A stretch of DNA of 64,000 nucleotides from JACCZH01 sp963729445 (GTDB lineage Bacteria > Chloroflexota > Chloroflexia > Thermomicrobiales > CFX8): the NCBI GenBank assembly GCA_963729445.1, contig CAVSNU010000003.1, forward strand, positions 620,001-684,000. The letters run 5' to 3'. Below the pieces are notes generated by a model. The model was not told the origin of the DNA. It was given only the letters and a program-made list of their open reading frames with translations, and ran no database searches. The position numbers and the translations under genes are program-made. Shown here piece after piece: positions 24,477 through 34,526 of this stretch (its first letter is position 1; each line of letters opens with the position of its first letter).

Positions 24477-27122
24477 TTATTGCGCGGGCAGGGTCAGACG
24501 CAGGAGGTAGAGGGTATTGCCCGCGATGGCATGCGCGATGCCGCTTGCCTCATCCACGACGACATCTGTCAGCCCCTCGAGTGATGGCGCACCTGCGGCA
24601 GGGATGAACTGCCGGAGGACCTTGCCCTCGCGGTCGATGCAGACGATCCGGCCGTCCGACTCGTTGACCAGATAGAAGTGCTGTCCGCCACTACTTATTC
24701 TCAACCCGGCGACAGCGTCCACCGGGGGTAAGGGCTGAGCCATCACCGTTCCCTCGTGCGCCGAGCGGAAGAAACTCAAGACCTGTCCGTCGTGCGCAGC
24801 CACGTGGATGCTACCGTCGACAACCATATCCACCCCTTGCGTCAGGGCGTCCTTCGCTGCTCCCGCATTCCAGTCTTCCGGCGGCACGCTAAAGTCGAGC
24901 GAATCGAACTTCAGGATCTGTCCAGATTCCGGCGTCAAGAAGTACAGATTACGGTCGAATGACGCGATCGCCGCGACATCGGTGTAGCCGGTAGGCGAGA
25001 TGATACCCAGCGGTCTCCGATGCCACTCTCCGGTCGCCGGATCCATAATGAAAGCGTTCTGTGCATCGACCACAATTGGACGATCCTCGCCCCAGTCGGC
25101 AGCCAGAAGCGTGCCAATCGGCGACCCGCCTACTTCGTCGCCAGGACCCAGGAGCTGGATAAGGGAACCGGTCGTCTGGTCGAGCTCATACAGGCCATCG
25201 GTCAGCACGAACACGCGGCCGTTACCCTTGAATAGGCGTGGTGTTACACCTTCGGGCGCGGCCGGAACCGTTCCCATAACCTGCACACTGGTCAGCCGTT
25301 CGACCGCCGTTAGTGAATCCAGCATCTGAGATACCGCGCGCTGCTCGTCGTGGATACGGTCGAGCATGTCGTCATCGCCCGTCGAGGCTGCCATCGTCTC
25401 CAGGGCGCTCTCAGCGTCGATCAACGACTCGTACGCAGCCTGAGTATCGGGTGCAGATTCAGCCTGCGATCGCACGGCCACGATCGTCTGCAGGTCCTGT
25501 TCCAGATTTGCGGTACGCTCCTGAAGTCTGCCGGTAATCTGACTGTAAGCTAAGGCTCCCCCGAGCACCACGATCGTCACGACGACGGCAATCATCGCGA
25601 TCCCACTAAGTTGGAAGCGTGGCGATACGCGGCGAATTCCCTCGAAACGGGGCGGGTGGTAGGTGTCCGCCCAGCGCTGCAAGTGCGGTAACCCGAGCGT
25701 CCCGTCATCACGAGGGCCGTGAATAGGACGATCGCGCTTCGTCACTTGCCAGACGCCAACCACGGCAGCTGTCAGGCTCAACAGCAGTCCGGCAAAAATC
25801 TCCACTATGCGACCTCGGTGAGCGGGCCTGGCGGCTCGTGTCTGGTCGCCAGTACCCGCACGTGTATAGCTATTTCCACTTGTCTGGACAGACGCTGGAC
25901 CTGACGCAGCTGGCGGCACAGAGAATCGACGTGGTGAAGACGAGAGCTCAACGTAGTTGCTGTGTGCTCCGCCACTCTCGTCAAGGTGGATATGCGGGAA
26001 TGGTTCCGTTCCAGTCCATCGGGTTTGTCCTGACTCAAGGGTATCGAAACGGCGACCTTCCCGGCTACCGTTTTTGACCCAATCAGCAACGTTTGCCAGA
26101 CTGTCATTGGCACCCCGAAATCTCTCGCTATTGCTTTCCCAGCTGACCGTTCTTCTACTCTCGCCGCTTGCGTGCGGGACGTCAAGGGCCAATTTGGCAC
26201 TCACCGAAGTTGCTGTGGAGCTGCGACGTCGCTCCGCATATCCAGGGTTGCCCAAAACTGAAGCTGCCTCGAGCTCAAACACTGCTCCGTGGTATGCGCG
26301 GCCGCTGACACTGTGGCCAAGCTCCGAGAGGAGGCGGACAAAATCGCCAGCACCGCCAATACCGTCAAGGCCGCTGCGCAACGCAAGCTGCTTCGCGATC
26401 GGCCACGAGACGACCGCGACGACATCTCCCGGTGCGCACCGGCTGTACGAAACGCGCGGCTCAATGCTCTCGCGGAACCCAAGTGGATAACTCAGATCGC
26501 TGAAGGTTTCAGTGATGACATCTGCTGACCAGGTGCTCAGCGCAGGAATGGCATGCAGATCCCCTTCCTGCCACACCAGAAGCTGACTTGGCGCCGTCTG
26601 GGCGACATAGAGCTCGTCCTTGTCCAACACCACGCAGGTGAGGCCAAGGTACATCCGCCGCATGCCGTGGCGGGAGTGATTTTCGGCATATACTCGCTCA
26701 TTCGCGATCTTGAAGGCGGCCACGAGGGCGTCACGGATTCCGTGTTCCATGGTGTGTCGGAGATAGACGGACATACCGTTGAGAATGTCGAGCGCAACGT
26801 CTGCCGTACCCGGCGCGGACTCAACCGGATCGACTACGAGGAGCAGCGGAAGCGCCTCGTAGGAGGGACGCTTGGTCCTGGCGGCTGCAACGAACGGTGA
26901 GTCGTCCCGGAGACCGCGCTCGTCCAGCAGGAAACTTCCTCCCGCCGCCTGGATCACAACCATTCCCACCCTCATTACCTTGACAGGGCCCGATCGAAAC
27001 GGAGGGGACGCGAATGAGCCTCGCGCCGTCGCAGCGAGGTGCTCGACGCGAACGACGACCCATTCCTTGCGCTCATGCTGGTCCTGATGAAGACATCCTG
27101 GCTCCACCCCACGTGTTCCCAA
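24477..27122 (-). CDS. Membrane protein with degenerate PP2C-like N-terminus and propeller-like C-terminus
   Basis: Up to 881 residues. Residues about 50–280 follow the order of PP2C phosphatases (LLVVDPVESAPGTADVALDIL, GIRDALVAAFKIANERVY, MYLGLTCVVLDKDELYVAQ, CAPGDVVAVVSWP), but the metal-binding DGMGG-type residues are replaced, so it is likely inactive. A low-complexity linker, two hydrophobic segments (near residues 440–460 and 515–535) and a coiled coil follow. The last 270 residues contain repeated strand patterns (YELDQTTGSLIQL, AFIMDPATGEW, ICIDREGKVLRQF-like) suggesting a beta-propeller outside the membrane. The start is uncertain: TTG 27122, GTG 27107, ATG 26975, or ATG 26963, which has the best Shine-Dalgarno (GAGG). 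Confidence 0.65.
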   Translation of the reverse strand: MGTRGVEPGCLHQDQHERKEWVVVRVEHLAATARGSFASPPFRSGPVKVMRVGMVVIQAAGGSFLLDERGLRDDSPFVAAARTKRPSYEALPLLLVVDPVESAPGTADVALDILNGMSVYLRHTMEHGIRDALVAAFKIANERVYAENHSRHGMRRMYLGLTCVVLDKDELYVAQTAPSQLLVWQEGDLHAIPALSTWSADVITETFSDLSYPLGFRESIEPRVSYSRCAPGDVVAVVSWPIAKQLALRSGLDGIGGAGDFVRLLSELGHSVSGRAYHGAVFELEAASVLGNPGYAERRRSSTATSVSAKLALDVPHASGESRRTVSWESNSERFRGANDSLANVADWVKNGSREGRRFDTLESGQTRWTGTEPFPHIHLDESGGAHSNYVELSSSPRRFSVPPAASGPASVQTSGNSYTRAGTGDQTRAARPAHRGRIVEIFAGLLLSLTAAVVGVWQVTKRDRPIHGPRDDGTLGLPHLQRWADTYHPPRFEGIRRVSPRFQLSGIAMIAVVVTIVVLGGALAYSQITGRLQERTANLEQDLQTIVAVRSQAESAPDTQAAYESLIDAESALETMAASTGDDDMLDRIHDEQRAVSQMLDSLTAVERLTSVQVMGTVPAAPEGVTPRLFKGNGRVFVLTDGLYELDQTTGSLIQLLGPGDEVGGSPIGTLLAADWGEDRPIVVDAQNAFIMDPATGEWHRRPLGIISPTGYTDVAAIASFDRNLYFLTPESGQILKFDSLDFSVPPEDWNAGAAKDALTQGVDMVVDGSIHVAAHDGQVLSFFRSAHEGTVMAQPLPPVDAVAGLRISSGGQHFYLVNESDGRIVCIDREGKVLRQFIPAAGAPSLEGLTDVVVDEASGIAHAIAGNTLYLLRLTLPAQ

Positions 27123-27325
27123 GAGTCACATCAATCATAACCGGAGCATGTACGTACGTCTAGTGCTTACGAATGTGGAAATATGTTGCGGGGTGCTATC
27201 GCTTTGCGTATTGTCAGGTTATATCTCTTGTGGAAATGTGTTGAAACGGGCTAATGTTTCGCGCGAATACCAATAGTGAACCAACGAGCTCACACGGGCC
27301 GGACAAGAGTCGTCCCGAAGAGGTG

Positions 27326-29407
27326 CTAGTGCAGTGTCGGGTAATCGCGAGGCCGCACGGGCTCTTCACTCAACTGGAAATCTTCAGGGTCGCTGTCGAA
27401 GTATCCGCCAGGGGGCGACAGCATACCCAACAGGTCGCGGGCGAGATCCGCTAGCGCGGGATCATGGATCGACTCCGCGACATCACGCGCGCGGAGGAGG
27501 TGCCTGCGAGCCTGATCGTCCCGGTCCGCGTCAGCGTAGATCGCGCCCAGGTTGTAATGGATTCTGGCCGTCGAACGCGCGTCACCCGCGCGCTCGGTCG
27601 CGTCAATGGCGTGCCGGTAGTAATCGATCGCCTCTTCCAATCGGCCGGCGCTGTCGAGAGACGTCGCAAGTCCCTGCATCGCTCGTCCGACCAGCATGTC
27701 ATCTTGAAGCTCCTGGGCGACGGTCAGGGTACGCTCGTAGTACGCGATCGCTTCGTCGTATTCTGTCTGGCGCTGGTAGAGCCGTGCCGTCTGTCCCAGC
27801 AGGGAGCACAGTCGAGCCCGATCGTCGAGTGCTTCCGCTTGCTCGATAGCCGACTCCAGATAGCGGAACGCCTGATCGACCTCACCAGTCTCGACGCTCA
27901 ACCTTGCCAAGAGGGGAAGGTAGCGCAGCGTCTCCTGTGGATCGCCACCCGCCCTGGCGGCCGCCACGGCTGAAGCAAACGCGTCAGCTGCGTCTTTCAA
28001 CCGGCCGTCCACCAGCGCGATCTGGCCGGTCAAGCCAAAGACCTGGGCACGTAGCGCGTGATCGCCCGATGTGCGCGCCAGTACCTCTGCTCGATCGGCC
28101 AGCGCGGCAGCGTCCTCAGGGCCGCCGAAACGCAGCATCGCTTCACCGGCCGCGATCAGCCACCGTGCCTCGGATTCGTAATCGTCGGCGCTACGACTGC
28201 CCGCGACGGCTACCTCCAGTGCCTCCAATGCATCTCGTTCTCGTCCCTGCGCGACCAGCACACTGCCCAACAAGCCGTGAACCTGGACATTGAGATCGGT
28301 GTCGCCGCCATACAGTGAGATGTCGCGAGCTCTGGTGAGCACGTGATAGGCGTCATCCAGCCGGTTCGAGTCGAAATACAACGCTCCGAGCTGGCACAAT
28401 GCCCGCCCTGTTTCGACCCGATTACCGGTGCGGTCCTCGAGTGACACCAGATCCTCGTAGTGCGTAACGGCACTGTCATCGTGACCCAGCCGCAACTGGA
28501 TGTTCGCCAGCAAGTTCAGGCTGCGTGTTTCCATCTGGAGATCGGAGAGGTCGCGGGCGTGGCCCAGGGCGGTCTCAAGGTACGGCACGGCATCCGACAC
28601 GCGCCCGAGGTCGCACAGCAGCACCCCTATCCTGTAGGCAACCTGCCCCTGGAGATGCGAGTCGGCGGTGCGGTCAGCCGCCTCCTCAGCTTGTCGCAGC
28701 AGCATCAAAGCGTTCTGTAGCTCGCCGCGCTCGCGCGTAATCGCGACTTGCGCCAACAGCGACTCAACCACCTCGCTATACAACCCCAGCCGCCGGCCAG
28801 ATTTGCCGGCGCGGTGAAAGAGCTCGTAGGCCTCGGCGGCGTCACCATCACTCAAGGCCAGATTCGCCAACCGAAGGGCGGTGTCAACTTCCTCGCGCGT
28901 GTCTGCCTCGTCGCGCCCGGCTTCGAGCTGCGTTAGCCAGAGACGGCGCGCCTCGTCGCGATCTCCGCGCTCGTACGCCTGCCGCGCCAGACGGCCCGAA
29001 ACCCGGCGCTGACCGGCGACGTACGATGTCCGTTGTGCCGCCTGCACCGATTCTCGCAGGTAGTAATCCCGCTCCGGAATACGTCCCGATGTCTCAAAGA
29101 GGTCCGCCACCCGCAGGCAGAGGTCGACATAGACCTTTTCAAACCCCTTTGCGCGCGCGGCAGCGGCGTTCAGTTGGGAGAGAAGCAGGCCGAATTCTAC
29201 GTTCGATTTCGTCTCGAACTCGGCTTGCCGGTCAAGCTCCATGAGATCACCATCGGCTAACCCGGAGATGACCTGGTTTGACTGGACGCTCGCCAGCGCG
29301 CGATCAAACGTCAGCTTGCCGGTGGCAACATCGACCGCAAGGCGGTATACCGGGTTCGCCTCAATTCCCTTGTACCGCCGTAACCACCGGCTGAAATGAT
29401 CCAGCAT
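27326..29407 (-). CDS. Tetratricopeptide-repeat protein
   Basis: 693 residues, almost entirely helical TPR-type repeats of about 34–40 residues from residue 75 to 665, for example YRIGVLLCDLGRVSDAVPYLETAL, ALCQLGALYFDSNRLDDAY and ARIHYNLGAIYADADRDDQAR (read in parts). No signal peptide or catalytic domain is apparent. Such solenoids serve as scaffolds for protein complexes. It ends 204 bases before the propeller protein on the same strand; whether the two work together is unknown. Confidence 0.85.
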   Translation of the reverse strand: MLDHFSRWLRRYKGIEANPVYRLAVDVATGKLTFDRALASVQSNQVISGLADGDLMELDRQAEFETKSNVEFGLLLSQLNAAAARAKGFEKVYVDLCLRVADLFETSGRIPERDYYLRESVQAAQRTSYVAGQRRVSGRLARQAYERGDRDEARRLWLTQLEAGRDEADTREEVDTALRLANLALSDGDAAEAYELFHRAGKSGRRLGLYSEVVESLLAQVAITRERGELQNALMLLRQAEEAADRTADSHLQGQVAYRIGVLLCDLGRVSDAVPYLETALGHARDLSDLQMETRSLNLLANIQLRLGHDDSAVTHYEDLVSLEDRTGNRVETGRALCQLGALYFDSNRLDDAYHVLTRARDISLYGGDTDLNVQVHGLLGSVLVAQGRERDALEALEVAVAGSRSADDYESEARWLIAAGEAMLRFGGPEDAAALADRAEVLARTSGDHALRAQVFGLTGQIALVDGRLKDAADAFASAVAAARAGGDPQETLRYLPLLARLSVETGEVDQAFRYLESAIEQAEALDDRARLCSLLGQTARLYQRQTEYDEAIAYYERTLTVAQELQDDMLVGRAMQGLATSLDSAGRLEEAIDYYRHAIDATERAGDARSTARIHYNLGAIYADADRDDQARRHLLRARDVAESIHDPALADLARDLLGMLSPPGGYFDSDPEDFQLSEEPVRPRDYPTLH

Positions 29408-29452
29408 CCGCTGTCGGTCTCCCTCACCCCACGTCGAATCGGTAACCGACCG

Positions 29453-30442
29453 TTACCAACGACGGTCGTCGCACACTGCTCTCTTGATCGTATCCATTGT
29501 CACGTTACCACCACTGACAACAATACCAACCCGTTTACCACCTAATTCGCCGGACAGCTTCGTCGCGGCTGCCATTGCGGCCGCTCCGGCCCCCTCGGCG
29601 ACGAGATGAGCTTTGTCCAGCAGGAGCAACATCCCCTGACGCAACTCCTCTTCGCTGACCAGAAGCATGTCGTCGACCATCTCCTGCATGATGCGCTGCG
29701 GGAGATCGAAAGCGACCCGCGTCGCGAGGCCCTCGGCCCAGGTCGAACCGCCTTCCAGAGAGACAAGCCGCCGCTCCCGGTACGACTGGTAGGCAGCCGG
29801 CATCTGCTCGGCTTGCACGCCGATCACCCGGGTCTCCGGTCGGATTGTCTTGAACACGATCCCGGTGCCACAGATACCAGAACCGGCACCAACAGGAACA
29901 ATGACAACGTCGAGCTCAGGTTCTTCTTCTATCAGCTCCAGCGCGTAGGTGCCGACACCGGCGATGAGCCATGGCTCATTGGCCGAATGAATGAAGCGCA
30001 TCCCCTCCCGTGCGGCGTGCTCGGCGGCGATGACACGGCACTCGTCAAAGTCAGAACCCTGCTCAATCACCGTAGCACCCAAACGGCGCGTCGCCGCGAC
30101 TTTGTCCGGGTTGTTGACTTCAGGCATATAGATAACCGCTTGCACACCGAACAGGCCGGCAGCGTAGGCAATCGACTGCGCGTGATTGCCCGTCGAAGCT
30201 GTTACCACGCCACGTTTGCGAGCTTCGTCGTCCAGGTTGTGCATGTAGTTGATGCCGCCGCGCACCTTGAACGCGCTCGTCGGCTGCAGGTTCTCGCACT
30301 TGAGCGCGACATCAAAGCCCAGAGCATCAGCGAGCGCCGGAGGTCGTAGTACCGGAGTGGGCGCTAAATGGCGGCGCACGACCTTTCGAGCCGCGAGGAT
30401 GTCGGTCAGTGTTGGTGGTGCCAGAATGCTTGTGTCAGTCAT
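29453..30442 (-). CDS. Threonine/serine dehydratase (PLP-dependent)
   Basis: 329 residues from the ATG at 30442, preceded by GGAGGGAAGG; the frame continues upstream to 30574, but that part lacks similarity. SAFKVRGG contains the lysine that binds pyridoxal phosphate, ASTGNHAQSIAYAA the substrate loop and PVGAGSGICG the phosphate-binding glycine loop. There is no C-terminal ACT domain, so it resembles the catabolic TdcB or serine racemase-like enzymes rather than allosteric IlvA. It would deaminate threonine to 2-oxobutanoate (or serine to pyruvate). It is divergent from pyrF with a 166-base gap. Confidence 0.9.
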   Translation of the reverse strand: MTDTSILAPPTLTDILAARKVVRRHLAPTPVLRPPALADALGFDVALKCENLQPTSAFKVRGGINYMHNLDDEARKRGVVTASTGNHAQSIAYAAGLFGVQAVIYMPEVNNPDKVAATRRLGATVIEQGSDFDECRVIAAEHAAREGMRFIHSANEPWLIAGVGTYALELIEEEPELDVVIVPVGAGSGICGTGIVFKTIRPETRVIGVQAEQMPAAYQSYRERRLVSLEGGSTWAEGLATRVAFDLPQRIMQEMVDDMLLVSEEELRQGMLLLLDKAHLVAEGAGAAAMAAATKLSGELGGKRVGIVVSGGNVTMDTIKRAVCDDRRW

Positions 30443-30608
30443 TGAAAGACCTTCCCTCCTCGTGTTCGTCGCGTCCGAGCTGTTCGGCGGACGATCAACC
30501 CGTGCAACTTTGCCACAGCACGACGCCTTGTCACCGGACCACAAAGTGGATACCATCCCGGTTGCGACACGCACCCGTCGAGAGTGGTCAGCAGGGAGGA
30601 TAGCAGCA

Positions 30609-31454
30609 ATGACGGTAGCATCGACGGGCTTTCATGCGTTACTTCGCCAAGCCCAGCGGACAAACGATTCACTGCTCTGCGTTGGACTCGACCCTGACAT
30701 CAGCCGGTTTCCCGACGGTCTCGCCAGAGAGCCTGAATCCGTCGTCACCTTCAACCGGGCGATCATTGAAGCCACCAGCGACCTTGCCTGCTGTTACAAG
30801 CCCAACCTCGGCTTCTATCTTCGCTACGGTGCCGCTGGAATCGCCGCACTCAAGGACCTTCGCCGGGCCGTTCCCGCTCACATTCCGGTCCTGCTCGACG
30901 CCAAAGTCGGCGACCTCGACACCACAACGGCCGCGTACGCCCATGCGTTCTTCGACGAGTGGCGTTTCGACGCGGTGACGGCCAACCCGTTCATGGGGCG
31001 CGATTCGCTCCAGCCGCTCCTGGACTACAAGGAACGCGGCGTCTTCATCCTGGCGAAGACGTCGAACCCCGGCTCCGGCTTTCTTCAGGATCGTCGGATG
31101 GACGGCGGTGAGGAACGCGTCTCGACCTTCATCGCACGCAGCGCCGTCGAATGGAACGAACACGGCAACGTCGGCCTGGTGGTCGGAGCCACCTACCCCG
31201 AGGCTCTCGCCGAGATCCGTGGCATCGCAGCCGACCTGCCGATTCTCGTGCCGGGCGTCGGTGCTCAGTCCGGCGAGCTTGAGGCCTCGGTGAAAGCAGG
31301 CATAGACGGCGCGGGCGCTGGATTGCTCATCAACGCCAGCCGCGCCATCAGCTACGCATCTTCCGGTGCGGACTTCCAGGAAGCCGCGCGGGCGGTCGCT
31401 CTCTCCTTCGAGACCGGATCAACGCAGCTCGCCGCTAACCCTCGAACGGCTTGA
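30609..31454 (+). CDS. pyrF: Orotidine 5'-phosphate decarboxylase
   Basis: 281 residues from the ATG at 30609 with GGGAGGA upstream; earlier in-frame starts would run into the divergent dehydratase. LLCVGLDPDI, YKPNLGFYLRYG and VLLDAKVGDLDTT (catalytic Lys-Asp network) identify the type 2 OMP decarboxylase subfamily common in mycobacteria and Chloroflexota. The C-terminal VPGVGAQSGE and LLINASRAI segments bind the phosphate. It catalyses the last step of UMP synthesis. Its 3' end overlaps the convergent amidohydrolase by 20 bases. Confidence 0.93.
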   Translation: MTVASTGFHALLRQAQRTNDSLLCVGLDPDISRFPDGLAREPESVVTFNRAIIEATSDLACCYKPNLGFYLRYGAAGIAALKDLRRAVPAHIPVLLDAKVGDLDTTTAAYAHAFFDEWRFDAVTANPFMGRDSLQPLLDYKERGVFILAKTSNPGSGFLQDRRMDGGEERVSTFIARSAVEWNEHGNVGLVVGATYPEALAEIRGIAADLPILVPGVGAQSGELEASVKAGIDGAGAGLLINASRAISYASSGADFQEAARAVALSFETGSTQLAANPRTA

Positions 31455-32879
31455 AGGTCTGCGGGGAGAGCTCGTCGGCGCCGCGGCCGGCCCAATCACC
31501 AGGCCCCATCTCCGCCCACATGCGCTCTCCAGCGTAATGCAGCGCTTTCGAGACCGCTCGTTCATCGAAGTGTAGAGCGCAGCCGTCACGAACAACCCAC
31601 TCACCGTCAATCATGACTTCCTTGAGGTCTTCAGCTTCCGCGTTGTACACGATGTTCTTGATCGCGTCGCGGTAGCGGCACCATGAACAGCGACCCGGCG
31701 TCCCAGAAGAGCATGTCGGCCTTCGCCCCGGGGGCGATCCGGCCAAGGTCCTCGCGGTGCAGCATCTTCGCGCCGTTGATGGTCGCGGCGTTGAAGACGT
31801 CCGCCGCGGTAGAGCGCTGACTATCTGCGCGACATGATCTTGCCGATGACGGCGGTCCAGCGCAGCCCCTCGATCATCGACTGCGGGCTGGTGTCGGTGC
31901 CGAGGCGTCATGTTGACGCCCGCGGTCGAGGTAGTCCGGGAAGGACTCCATGGCGATCCCGCGCCGGGCGAACACCCAGACACAGTGCGCGACCGAGGCC
32001 CCGTGGTCGCGCGAGAATCCCCAGGTCGTCTCCGCCATACTGCGCCCAGGAGCTACCGGCGATGATGATGACGTGTCCGAGAATGTTCCATTCAGACAGG
32101 AAGTCGATCGACTCCAGCCACTCAACCGGTGTCATGCCGTGTCGTTTGGTCATCTCGTCGAACTCGAAGACCGACTGGCTGGTGTGCAGCGCGAGTGGAA
32201 CCTGCATGCTCGTCGGATGCCTTGCGGCTCATCCGCAGCAGATCCTCCGTGCAGGTGTCGATCTGCGCCGGGCTGAGAGAACCCCTTGATGCGGCCATTC
32301 GCACGGCCGTCGATCCTCTCGATGAACTCGACCGCGGCATGGAAGCCTTTGACGCCGGCTTCCTCGTCCCAGTCGTACTCCACCGCTCTTGCCGTCGCGG
32401 GTGAGCCAGCGCCCCGAGCGATAGCCGTTGGCGATGTAGGCGCGCAGTCCCGGCTCTTTCAGCAGCGTCAGCCGTGTAATCGCCGATGCCGCCGATCTCC
32501 ATGACCGTCGTCGTACCGGTACGCAAGAGCTCGACCATCGAGTAATCGACGCACGCCTCCGTCCCTCGCGATCCATGGCAGCACTCCGGGCCGGTAGCAT
32601 CTCGACCAGGCCGCTCATCGAGAACTGACGCCGGCCCCTGTCTTCGATAAACGATTTATCCAGCGGGGATCCCGCGAGGTGGGAGTGGGTATTGATGAAT
32701 CCTGGAGTGATCACCCGGTCGCCAGCGTCAACCGTCAGGTCAACGTGACCGTCAAAATCCTTGCCGACATGGATGATCTCGTTACCCTCGATGACGACGC
32801 AACCATCTTCCAGGATGCGGTGCTCCCCGTCCTGGAAGCCGACAATCGTCCGGGCGTTGATTCTCGTTCGATCTGCCAA
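31435..32879 (-). pseudogene. Amidohydrolase/chlorohydrolase-family protein, frameshifted as assembled
   Basis: About 480 codons, normal for the family. The TTG at 32879 has GGAG 8 bases upstream. The N-terminus is intact: TIVGFQDGEHRILEDG, then GDRVITPGFINTHSHLAG with the first metal-binding HxH. Between about 32600 and 31680 recognisable pieces lie in different frames (LLRTGTTTVMEIGGIGDY, LALHTSQSVFEFDEMTKRHG, LGTDTSPQSMIEG-like), and the C-terminal DLKEVMIDGEWVVRDG is clean. The closest functional group is ATZ/TRZ-type deaminases of guanine, cytosine or S-adenosylhomocysteine, which I cannot resolve. No segment is lost, so sequencing error is a serious possibility. Confidence 0.75.
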
Positions 32880-32963
32880 CGTTCGATCTCCCTTCGCACA
32901 GCAACAGTCCCGGCGCAGCCCGCAATGGTCTGCGTCCGGCACCGTACGTTAGCGGAGGGTCAT

Positions 32964-33203
32964 CTAGAGCGCAACATCCTGATCCTCGTGATGCGGGGGC
33001 ACAGGATCGTATCCGCCGGGGTGGAAGGGGTTGCAACGCAGAATCCTGCGCACCGCCATGTACCCACCCTTAAGGGGTCCATAGGTGGCAATCGCCTCGT
33101 AGCCGTACTCAGAGCACGAGGGGACAAACCGGCATGACGGCGGCAGCAGTGGCGAGATCGCCTTCTGGTATCCGCGGATGATCCAGAGCATCACCCTGCG
33201 CAT
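32964..33203 (-). CDS. yidD: Membrane protein insertion efficiency factor YidD
   Basis: 79 residues from the ATG at 33203 (GAAAGG upstream). IRGYQKAISPLLPPSCRFVPSC, YEAIATYGPLKGG and RILRCNPFHPGGYDPVP are the complete signature of YidD, with its conserved cysteines. YidD assists YidC-dependent insertion of membrane proteins and is normally encoded between rnpA and yidC; here it stands apart from both. Confidence 0.93.
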   Translation of the reverse strand: MRRVMLWIIRGYQKAISPLLPPSCRFVPSCSEYGYEAIATYGPLKGGYMAVRRILRCNPFHPGGYDPVPPHHEDQDVAL

Positions 33204-33270
33204 GGCGAACCTTTCATAGGCCGGTGATAGGCGGACCGGCGCATGGTTCAAGTATCGCGAATGCGTCAAC

Positions 33271-34503
33271 TCAGGAAGTGACGTTTTCGTATTCGCGCAT
33301 CAGGGCCCTGGCAATCACCATCTCCTGGATCTCGTTGGTGCCCTCGTAGATCTGCATGATCTTTACGTCGCGGTACATGCGCTCCACCGGCGACCCGACC
33401 ATGTACCCGGCGCCGCCACAGAACTGGACGGCATCAGTCACGATCTGCATCGCCAGATCGGTGCAAAACAACTTCGCCATCGAGGCGGCCGCGTTGAGCT
33501 CGGGACGGCGCTCGTCCGCCATCCGGGCTGCGTGGTAGGTCAGCGTCCGAGCAGCCGCGAGCGAAGCCGCGTGGCGTGCCAGTCGATGCTGGATGACCTC
33601 TTTCTCGAGCAGCGGTTTCCCGAACTGAACGCGGTCGCCGAGGTAGGAGATCGCGGCGTCATACGCGCCCTGGGCGACGCCAATCGCCTGGGCCGCGATG
33701 GCCGGTCGCGCCCGATCGAGCGTTGCCAGTGCAACCTGAAAACCTCTACCCCGCTCCCCGAGCACCGCCTCATCCGGCAACGACACCTGGTCAAACTTCA
33801 GTTGGCCGACCGGAATGCCTCGGATACCTGTGAATGGGTGCCGTCCCTGCACATTGAAGCCCGGGGTGCCCGCAGAAAGCAGCATGGCGGTCATTTCATA
33901 ACGGCCCTCGCCGGAACGCGCGAACACGGTGTAGAGGTCAGACCATCCCGCGCCCGTGATGTACTGCTTCAAGCCGTCGAGCGTGTATCCATCCTCCGTG
34001 TTGGTGACTCGTGTGGATACGCTGGCCGCGTCAGTGCCAGCCCCAGGTTCTGTCAAGCAAAACGAGCAGAAGCGCTCCCCCGCCGCAAACCCGGGCAGCC
34101 AGTCTTGCTTCTGCCGTTCATTTCCGGCCAGCACCACCGGCGTCGAGCCCAGCAGTCCCACCGCAACGATCAGACCAATCGAAGCCGAGACACGCGAGAA
34201 CTCCTCAACAGCCAGACAGGTCTGGAGAACCGAATCCTGTCCACCGTATTCCTTCGGAATCGACAATCCAAAGAAGCCGGCCGCGGCCATCTTGCTCCGC
34301 AGGCCATCCGGCGTCTCATTCTCGCGATCAATCTGGGCAGCCAGCGGCGCCAGGTGCTCGGCCACAAATGCACGCGCCCGGCTCCGTAAATCACGGGCAT
34401 CGTCCGGCAAGAAGACATCCGCGCCATCGATCTGAACGGTGAAGGGATCGTCGGCGAAACGCTTGCTGGCGTCTTGAATAAACCCGGGTATGACCTGCTT
34501 CAT
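33271..34503 (-). CDS. Acyl-CoA dehydrogenase
   Basis: 410 residues. FCLTEPGAGTDAASVSTR binds FAD and substrate, GERGRGFQVALATLDRARPAIAAQAIG (read in parts) is the typical C-terminal helix, and IYEGTNEIQEMVIAR contains the catalytic glutamate in the position used by short/medium-chain enzymes. The N-terminal 40 residues are longer than usual. It introduces the alpha-beta double bond of an acyl-CoA and passes electrons to ETF. The next upstream gene (PIG-L) is 23 bases away, so co-transcription is likely though functionally unexplained. Confidence 0.93.
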   Translation of the reverse strand: MKQVIPGFIQDASKRFADDPFTVQIDGADVFLPDDARDLRSRARAFVAEHLAPLAAQIDRENETPDGLRSKMAAAGFFGLSIPKEYGGQDSVLQTCLAVEEFSRVSASIGLIVAVGLLGSTPVVLAGNERQKQDWLPGFAAGERFCSFCLTEPGAGTDAASVSTRVTNTEDGYTLDGLKQYITGAGWSDLYTVFARSGEGRYEMTAMLLSAGTPGFNVQGRHPFTGIRGIPVGQLKFDQVSLPDEAVLGERGRGFQVALATLDRARPAIAAQAIGVAQGAYDAAISYLGDRVQFGKPLLEKEVIQHRLARHAASLAAARTLTYHAARMADERRPELNAAASMAKLFCTDLAMQIVTDAVQFCGGAGYMVGSPVERMYRDVKIMQIYEGTNEIQEMVIARALMREYENVTS

Positions 34504-34526
34504 GGTGGCGATCCTCTTCCCTCTGC

